A stretch of 64,000 nucleotides of DNA from positions 112,170,263 through 112,234,262 of the forward strand of contig CM054059.1 in assembly GCA_028641055.1 (NCBI GenBank). The letters run 5' to 3'. The stretch's first letter is position 1. Every line of letters begins with the position of its first letter. Shown here piece by piece: positions 57,064-64,000 of this stretch. The notes below the pieces were generated by a model. It did not search any database, had not been told where the DNA came from, and worked only from the letters and a program-made list of their open reading frames with translations. The position numbers and the translations under genes are program-made. The DNA comes from Alopecurus myosuroides. Lineage: Eukaryota; Streptophyta; Magnoliopsida; Poales; Poaceae.

Positions 57064-59906
57064 ATAATTGTTATCATGTTCCAGCGCTTAGTCGAAACAT
57101 TATTTCCGCCTCATGTTTGATGAGACAAGGTTATGAGTCGAATATTAAGAATAATGGTTGTTCTTTATATTTGAAAGATATGTTTCATGGCTTTGCACCC
57201 GTTCAGAACGGGTTATTTATTTTGAATCTTGATAGTGAATCGGTCTATAACATAAATGTTAAAAGGTTGAAACCAAATGATCTGAATATGACTTACTTTT
57301 GGCACTGTCGGCTTGGTCATATAAGTTGGAAGCGCATGAAGAAGCTCCATGATGATGGACTTCTAACTTCGTTCAACTTAGAGTCGTTCGAGACATGTGA
57401 ATCATGCCTACTAGGCAAAATGACCAAGACACCTTTTGCAAGGAGTTGTGAAAGGGCGTCCGACTTGTTGGAACTAATACATAGTGATGTATGTGGTCCA
57501 ATCAGCATGACAGCCAGAGGTGGTTATGAGTACTTCATTTCCTTCACTGATGATTTGAGTAGGTATGGATATATCTATTTAATGAAACACAAGTCGGAAG
57601 CCTTTGAAAAGTTCAAGGAATTCCAGAGTGAGGTACAAAATCAGCTCGGCAAGAAAATAAAGTTTCTCCGGTCGGACCGTGGAGGCGAGTACATGAGCCA
57701 TGAGTTTGATGACCATCTAAAGAGTTGTGGAATAGTTCCTCAACTCACTCCGCCAGGTACACCGCAGAGAAACGGTGTATCGGAACGGAGAAATCGGACC
57801 GTGTTGGACATGGTACGATCAATGATGAGTCGGACAGATCTACCTTTATCATTTTGGGGTTATTGTCTATAAACGGCAGCTTTCACACTAAACAGGGTAC
57901 CATCAAAGTCAGTAGAGAAGACACCACATGAGATGTGGACTGGTAAAAAGCCAAGTTTGTCTTTTCTTAAGATTTGGGGTTGTGAAGCATTTGTCAAGCG
58001 ACTTCAGTCGGACAAGCTCACGCCCAAGTCGGATAAGTGTATTTTCGTGGGGTATCCGAGGGAAACCTTGGGGTACTACTTCTACAACCGGGAAGAGGGC
58101 AAAGTGTTTGTCGCTCGGAATGGTGTCTTCCTTGAGAAAGAGTTTCTCAGTCGGGAAGTCAGTGGGAGCACGGTGCAACTCGAAGAAATTCGAGAGGAAC
58201 CAGCTAGGGGCGAGTCGGCAATGGCCTTGGAGGCTGAGCCGGTCGTGGTACCTACACCGGTTACAGCACCTGAACCTCGGAGATATGCCAGATTACAGAG
58301 TGCTCGAGATGTTTTACTGTTAGACAGTAATGAGCCGGCAAATTATTCGGAAGCGATGGTGGGATCTGATTCCGAGTCATGGCTTGGAGCCATGAGATCC
58401 GAGTTAAAGTCCATGGATGAAAACCAAGTTTGGAACTTGGTAGATCTGCCTGACGGTGCAAGACCCGTCGAGTGCAAATGGGTCTTTAAAAGGAAAACTG
58501 ATATGGATGGAAATGTTTCCGTCTATAAAGCACGACTTATCGCGAAGGGGTTCCGACAGGTTCAAGGAGTTGACTACGACGAGACCTTCTCGCCCGTAGC
58601 GATGCTTAAATCAGTTCGGATCATGTTAGCTATAGCAGCCTATTTCGACTATGAAATATGGCAGATGGATGTCAAGACGGCTTTCCTTAATGGAAATTTA
58701 ATTAAGGACGTGTATATGATACAGTCCAAAGGTTTTATCGATCCAGCTAACGCTGACAAAGTATGCAAACTTCAGAAATCCATTTATGGGTTGAAGCAAG
58801 CATCTCGGAGTTGGAAAATTCGTTTTGATGAGGTAGTCAAATCGTTTGGCTTCATCAAGAGCGATCATCATTCTTGTTTATACAAGAAGTTTAGTGGGAG
58901 CAAAGTAAACTTTCTAATCTTATATGTGGATGACATATTGCTAATTGGAAATGATGTCATGATGTTGCAAGAAACCAAAGAGTCATTGGAAAGGAGTTTC
59001 TCAATGAAGGATTTGGGTGAGGCAACTTACATATTAGGAATCAGGATCTATAGAGATAGATCCAGGCGGCTCATTGGATTGAGTCAGAGTACATATCTGG
59101 ACAAGGTTTTGAAGAAATTCAAAATGGAAGAGTCCAAAAAGGGATTCTTACCGATGTCCCATGGCATAAAACTTAGCAAGACTCAGTGTCCTTCGACGAC
59201 TGATGAGCGAAGTCGGATGAGTGTGATCCCGTATGCTTCGGCAATCGGATCCATCATGTATGCCATGATTTGTACTAGGCCAGATGTTTCCTATGCTCTA
59301 AGTGTTACGAGCAGATACCAGGCTGACCCTGGCGAAGCCCACTGGGCAGCGGTTAAAAACATCCTTAAGTATTTGAGAAATACTAAGGAAATGTTCCTGG
59401 TTTATGGAGGTGATGAGGAATTCAGTGTAAAGGGTTACACGGATGCGAGTTATCTCACCGACTCAGATGATTCTCGTTCGCAATCGGGATACGTGTTCGT
59501 AATGAACGGAGGAGCTGTGAGCTGGAAGAGTTCCAAGCAAGATACGGTGTCTGCATTTACAACAAAAGCTGAGTATACTGCTGCCTCAGAGGCGGCAAAG
59601 GAAGCTGTTTGGATCAGGAACCTCCTGATTGATCTTGGTGTGGTTCAGGGCGCGTCCAATCCTTTGGACGTATATTGTGACAACAATGGTGCTATCGCAC
59701 AAGCCAAGGAACCTAGACAACACCAGAAGAACAAACATATACTCATGCGGTACCACCTCATTCGCCAGTTTGTCGAACAAGATGATATCAAGTTATGCAA
59801 AGTACACACGGATGCAAACATTGCAGATCCGTTGACAAAGGCGCTACCACAGCCTAAGCATGAGGCGCACACGAGAGGTATGGGCATTCGATGCCTAGGC
59901 ATATGA
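57000..59906 (+). pseudogene. Copia pol: integrase, reverse transcriptase, RNase H, one nonsense codon
   Basis: Frame continues from the shift near 57000 to 59906 except for a TAA at 57870-57872 (after FWGYCL; open in the same frame beyond). Domains in order: pre-integrase zinc domain (FWHCRLGHIS ... CESCLLGK), integrase core with HSDVCGP, FTDDLSRYGY and NGVSERRNRT giving the D, D and E, then SDKCIFVGYP. Reverse transcriptase spans about 58400-59150 (KTAFLNGNL; YVDDILLIGND), and RNase H is near 59440-59900 (YTDASYLTDSDD; TKAEYTAASEAAKEAVW; YCDNNGAI). All catalytic motifs are present, so only the stop and the upstream shift disable it. Confidence 0.93.
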
Positions 59907-59930
59907 TGCCAAGATGATTGACTCTAGTGC

Positions 59931-59941
59931 AAGTGGGAGAC
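59931..59941 (+). promoter_or_regulatory. Polypurine tract of the Copia element
   Basis: AAGTGGGAGAC lies immediately before the 3' LTR, the site of plus-strand DNA priming. Confidence 0.8.
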
Positions 59942-61271
59942 TGTTGGGAATATGCCCTAGAGGCAATCATGTATGATGTAATTCCCACTGTATTCATAAA
60001 GTTATTGAGTTGTCCTTTGGTTTGAACATCTGATATATGTCATTGAATATGTGATTCGGTTGTGGAACTATATATTCATGTTGTTCATACTAATTGTCCT
60101 TGGTTGTTAAGGTTGTGCTGGACACACATCCTAGACTAATGTGAGTGTTGGCTGATGACACGGTTCCACTTGTCATGGGCATGGTGATGCCATTCCAACG
60201 TTCACGGACTTGGCTAAAGAGTTTAGCAAGTCGGACTGACCCACATTGAGATGCAACGATCAAGTCGTCATTTGCATGTCTCAATCAATGTAATCCTTAG
60301 ACCTGAGGTTGTCGCACAATCCGAGTTGTGGATCACCGACTTAGGTTCTGTCAAACGTTGTTCTGTGACAAGGCAACTATAAAGGCAGAGTTCGGGTCGA
60401 ATGAGAAGCAAGCTGCGTGATGTGGATAATCAAGATGGGATTTTGCCCCTCCAATTGGAGAGATATTCTCTGGGCCCTCTCGAGTGATATGATTCAGGAA
60501 GCATGGCCATGCGCGACTCAGTTAAGTGTTAACTGTGTCGATTGACTAAGAGTTAGTCAGATGAATCACATATCACGGATCGAGAAGAGAGTTGAGCTAT
60601 TAAAGGGATGACGATAAATCTCCTATAGTTCGACAAGGTATATCGTGAGGCAAAAGGGACTAAGATGAATATCACATTGAAAGGTATGTCGTCATGACTC
60701 AATGGGACTTGGGAGTCGGCACGTTCTGCTAGGAGCCGCTACCGATTGATCGATTGAGAGTCGGACTCCAATCGTGTCCAAGTCGTCATGAGCCTGCAGG
60801 GTCGCACACTTAAGAGCGGGATCAAGTATTGGTTGGGTTGGACCCGAACCGGAAATGGACTGTTTTTGTGAGTCGGACTCACAGAGGGAATGGGCCACAA
60901 GTGTTGTGCAGCCCACTACCATACGCTATATAAAGAGGGGCGCACGTTGCCCAGCGGGCACGTTAGTCCACTCTCCCATGCGTTGGGAACCCTAGCCCCA
61001 CTCAGTCCAGCCGCCGCACCGGACCTAGCAGTCCGCCGTCGGAGCTCCTCCTCGTACGTGTGGATATCGGCAGAGGTGCTGTACGTTCAGCACTTCGACG
61101 TTCGAGGGATTGGATCGGCCGGACCGGATCGTGGGACTGCACTGCCCCGACGCGCTGCACCGATAATCCGCACCTACGCGTCTAGTGGTAATACTCGTGG
61201 TCTTCTACCTCGGCTAGATCTTGGAAGTACTGCGTAGGAAAAGTTTTCGTTTATCTCTACGTGTTCCAACA
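59942..61271 (+). repeat. 3' LTR of the Copia element
   Basis: It is 1330 bp, starts TGTTGGGAATATGCCC and ends GTGTTCCAACA. One extra base near 60444 and about a dozen substitutions separate it from the 5' LTR. Confidence 0.95.
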
Positions 61272-61789
61272 ACAGGACAGGGGGCCACTCTGGGAGGGCA
61301 ACAAAGATCATATTACTAGCAGTTTTCCATCTAAAATGTAAACTGTGAGATGTGTAATTGTAACCTGGTGCTCTAATGATGTTGCCCCTCCCTTTGTGTG
61401 TTATCCTCTTCCTCTAGTGCATTGAGCAGCAGCTACATACATCATATCATAGAGAAGATATTAACAACTAAATATATGAAAATAAGTGTTCATTATATGT
61501 GTACAATGAAACTTATCTCACTGGCTCATAGCCTTCTCTCCCCATCCCTGCTTCTACAAGCTGAATAACAGAATAAGCAAGCAAAGCAATGTCACAAACA
61601 AACAATTGAATAAGCTGATCATATCACAACTTCACAAGTAAGCATATAACCAATAAAAGTCCTAAACTTGCTTAGTGCTGCCAAAGTACGAAAATGGTCT
61701 AACTCCATCACATGTTATCTTAGTCTTACAAAACAAACAACAAAAGACACATGCATGACAACATGAATCCATGATGGTTGGTCAATCAC
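61272..61789 (-). other. Right flank of the Copia; probable 3' UTR of a minus-strand gene
   Basis: It is non-coding on both strands. On the minus strand it directly follows the stop codon of the acidic ORF at 61790, so it would be its 3' UTR or 3' flank. Confidence 0.4.
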
Positions 61790-62069
61790 TCAAAAATCCT
61801 CAAAGTCAATATCTTCATCCAACTCCATCTCCCCATCATGATCAGATTCAAACTCCTCCTCCTCAAGGTCTCTCACTCTTGCACTCCTACATCGTTGGAG
61901 TTGCTCTTGTGCTCCCATTGCATCTCCAATTAGATCCCATGATATCCCTGTGCCCGGATGGACATCTCCGTCCTCCTCATCGAGGTAAACAACTGTTGCA
62001 TGATATTCCCCTCCATCAAATAGAAATCCTTGAACTTCAGTAGCATCGATGCTTGATGCTGGCAATGCG
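61790..62069 (-). pseudogene. C-terminal fragment of an unrecognised acidic protein, cut by an LTR
   Basis: On the minus strand the frame enters from the LTR boundary at 62069 (LPASSIDATEVQGFLFDGGE) and ends in a strongly acidic tail (EEEEFESDHDG, MELDEDIDFEDF) at a TGA (61792-61790), about 92 residues. The middle is YHATVVYLDEEDGDVHPGTG and SWDLIGDAMGAQEQLQ. The bases before it belong to an LTR end, so the rest of the gene is separated by insertions. No domain is recognised. It might be the last exon of a host gene or of an autonomous DNA transposon. Confidence 0.45.
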
Positions 62070-63256
62070 TGTTGGGAACCCCAAGAGATGGGTGTGATGA
62101 GCATAGCGGTAAGAATTTCCCCTCAGTTAAGAACCAAGGTTATCAATCCAGTAGGAGAAAGAGGATATTCGGAAGGTTGATGCCACTGACGGTGGTGATG
62201 GCGCCTCACCGGTGTCAGCAACAACGCGGAACCTGCACACAACACAACCAAAATACTTTGTACCAACAGTACAGTGAGGTTGTCAATCTCACCGATCTTG
62301 CTGAAAACAAAGATTAGACGTATAGTGTGGAAAATGGTGTATGCTTGCAGTAAGTAAAGAAAGCAGGAAATTGTAGTGGTTTGTTTAACACTGTAGGAAA
62401 ATGGACCGGGGTTCGTAGGTTCACTAGTGGTGTCTCTCCATAAAATATAGCATGTTGGGTGAACAAATTACAGCTGGGCAATTGACAAATAGAGGTTGCA
62501 CCATAGTGCACATTCATTACATGATGACTACTATGATATTTAGTGCGGGCATTACAATAATATACATAGACCGTAATCCAACTGCATCCATGACTAATAA
62601 TCCATCCTCAGGTTATCATCCGAACCCCCTTAGGTATTAAGTTGCAAGCAACAGATAATCGCATTAAGCAATGTGTGCAATGTAAGCAATGATTGTGCAC
62701 GCGGGCACTCACACCGCTGTTTTCTACCTAGTGGCAACAACATATCCTGCCTCGTCACGTTTCTGTCACTCGAGTAAAGGCGAAAAGGAGGCATGAACCC
62801 AACTATCGAGCATAAATACTCCCTCTTGGAGTCACTAGCAACTACTTGGCCAGAGCAACCACTAGCAACGGAAAGCATGCAAGATCACAAATAACATATG
62901 CAATAAAGACTATAATCAACTTGGCATAAGTTCAATATTCATCGGATCCCAGCAAACATAACACATATAATTACATAAGAACAATCTCGATCATGTTAGG
63001 CAGCTCACGAGATCTAAACATTGAGGCATAGGAGGAGAATACAACCATATAGCTACTGCTATGGACCCGTAGTCCAAGGAGGAACTACTCATGCATCACT
63101 CTGGAGACAGACATGGTGATGAAGAGGCCTCCGGTGATGATCTCCTCTCCGGCAGGGTGCCGGGAGACAGCTTTAGAACCCCCCCCTAATCTAGGGTTGA
63201 CGACGACGGCGGTTGCGGAACTTTTCGAGGATTTTTTATCAGGTGCCTAGGGTTTA
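62070..63256 (-). repeat. Gypsy-type LTR, minus orientation, inverted relative of 11436-12582
   Basis: On the minus strand it ends GGGGTTCCCAACA at 62070. The middle matches the LTR at 11436-12582. Its start is missing because another LTR cuts it at 63257. It gives the 3' portion that the first copy lacks. Confidence 0.65.
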
Positions 63257-63801
63257 TGTCGAGACATCGTAGTAGTTTTCATAGACGGGGGTGCCATGAG
63301 ACTACGGGTAGAGACGTGGGGGAACGATATCGCGTTTGAAGATAAAGACACAGGTTTTACCCAGGTTCGGTACGTCGTGATAATACGACGTTCCTACTCC
63401 TGCAATCTCACTGATCAGGACTAAAGCCTATGTATACAATTACAATGTGAGGTTAGGTTTAGCTATTCGCTGAGGATCAACTTCCCGGCGAGTTAGCCTA
63501 TAGCTTCTTGTTCTTCTTTTATCTTATCTCCCGTCCGGCTTTATATAATAGCCGGGTTAGGGCATACAGAATAGGAAACCTAGAAGACTACGGTAACTTC
63601 TAACTTGGAAAGTAAGGAATCTGTCTTCTCCTCCAAGCCAGATCACGCGGGCCGTGATCCGGGTCCTTCTAGAATCCGGCTTCTGTGCGTCGGCTTACTG
63701 GGCCGCCCAATGAACCATAGCCCACTACCACTTGGGCCACCCTAGTAATCCGGCACTTTTGACTACCATCTGATATAGCCCTATTCAGTATATATCCGAC
63801 A
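63257..63801 (-). repeat. 3' LTR of a Tat-type Gypsy element, minus orientation
   Basis: On the minus strand it begins TGTCGGATATATACTG at 63801, directly after a polypurine tract (CTTGGGGGCTAC). It contains a TATTATATAAAGCC box (about 63539-63552) and ends about GATGTCTCGACA (63257). The lower end is inferred from the return of the other LTR's sequence. It differs from the LTR at 6819-7275. Confidence 0.55.
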
Positions 63802-64000
63802 GTAGCCCCCAAGAAGGATTAAAACTCTGATTTGCAGTCTTTCGCCAAATGTATATTGTCCGAGAAATACTGGCCAGCAGTCTTGATTCTTCTTATTCTT
63901 CTTTTGAAAAGAGATGGTAACCTAAAACTCGGAATCCTGAAAATCCGGCTTTTCTCACACGATCCTTCGCGGAGAAGGAACTTCCTACGTCAGCACTTTA
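63802..64000 (-). mobile_element. Interior edge of the Tat-type element, continuing past the window
   Basis: It starts with the polypurine tract (minus strand CTTGGGGGCTAC, 63802-63813). No coding content is seen in the 200 bases available. Confidence 0.45.

Larger units (their letters stand above)
33522..61271 (+). mobile_element. Copia LTR retrotransposon enlarged by nested insertions
   Basis: LTRs at 33522-34850 and 59942-61271 differ at about 13 positions by eye (about 1%). An initiator tRNA-Met primer site follows the first LTR, and a polypurine tract (AAGTGGGAGAC) precedes the second. Gag, protease, integrase, reverse transcriptase and RNase H lie in that order at 55996-59906, the Copia order. 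The leader is interrupted at 36078 by a Gypsy element. Target copies are ATAGG / ACAGG. Without inserts the element would be about 6.6-7.3 kb. Family not assigned. Confidence 0.9.

Overview
This window is plant nuclear DNA that consists almost entirely of transposable elements. The kinds of elements present are: long LTR retrotransposons primed by initiator tRNA-Met, nested inside one another; a two-gene CACTA (En/Spm) element whose ends carry 'TTTAGTCCCGGTT' inverted repeats; and a Tat-type Gypsy element with an antisense gene. Together they point to a large grass genome, most likely Triticeae (inference from element types; no species-specific gene was recognised). No intact, confidently recognised host gene was found.

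Layout. (1) 1-7275: right part of a Tat-lineage Gypsy element. A gag-protease remnant at 2-1405 lost its polymerase by deletion. An antisense gene (5640-2456, minus) reads as eight coding exons with every GT-AG junction in phase, behind its own TATA box. The 3' LTR is at 6819-7275. (2) 7276-12582: a fragment of another LTR, then the 3' end of a Gypsy-type element with an LTR starting at 11436. (3) 12583-29699: an old, decayed CACTA-like element whose Ulp1-type (C48) protease gene was split by a younger CACTA (16999-28553; 19-bp perfect TIRs, CCA target duplication). The younger element carries a broken TNP2 transposase, an intact 181-residue ORF of unknown role, and a five-exon gene ending in a C48 protease fold with its His-Asp-Gln-Cys residues visible. 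(4) 29700-33521: a small unrecognised spliced ORF on the minus strand, a probable lone LTR, and flanking DNA ending in a perfect 16-bp palindrome.

(5) 33522-61271: a Copia element (LTRs about 1330 bp, about 1% different by eye) enlarged to 27.7 kb by nesting. A chromovirus-like Gypsy element (minus strand, 36083-55914, 4.4-kb LTRs, ATAAG duplication) sits in its 5' leader. A third, non-autonomous retroelement (44532-49800, GTTGT duplication, one LTR shortened from about 4.2 to 0.6 kb) sits in the Gypsy gag. The nest was then rearranged: the Gypsy 3' LTR is followed by a second copy of the start of Copia gag, which joins directly into the Gypsy integrase at about 41281. (6) 61272-64000: the 3' end of an acidic-tailed minus-strand gene cut by a Gypsy-type LTR (62070-63256), itself cut by a Tat-type LTR (63257-63801) whose body continues past the window edge.

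Insertion order can be read from the target duplications: the Copia came first, then the Gypsy, then the small element inside the Gypsy; independently, the younger CACTA landed in the older one. Most coding regions carry stops, frameshifts or truncations. The exceptions worth attention are the antisense gene of the Tat element, the 181-residue ORF and the near-intact C48 gene of the young CACTA.
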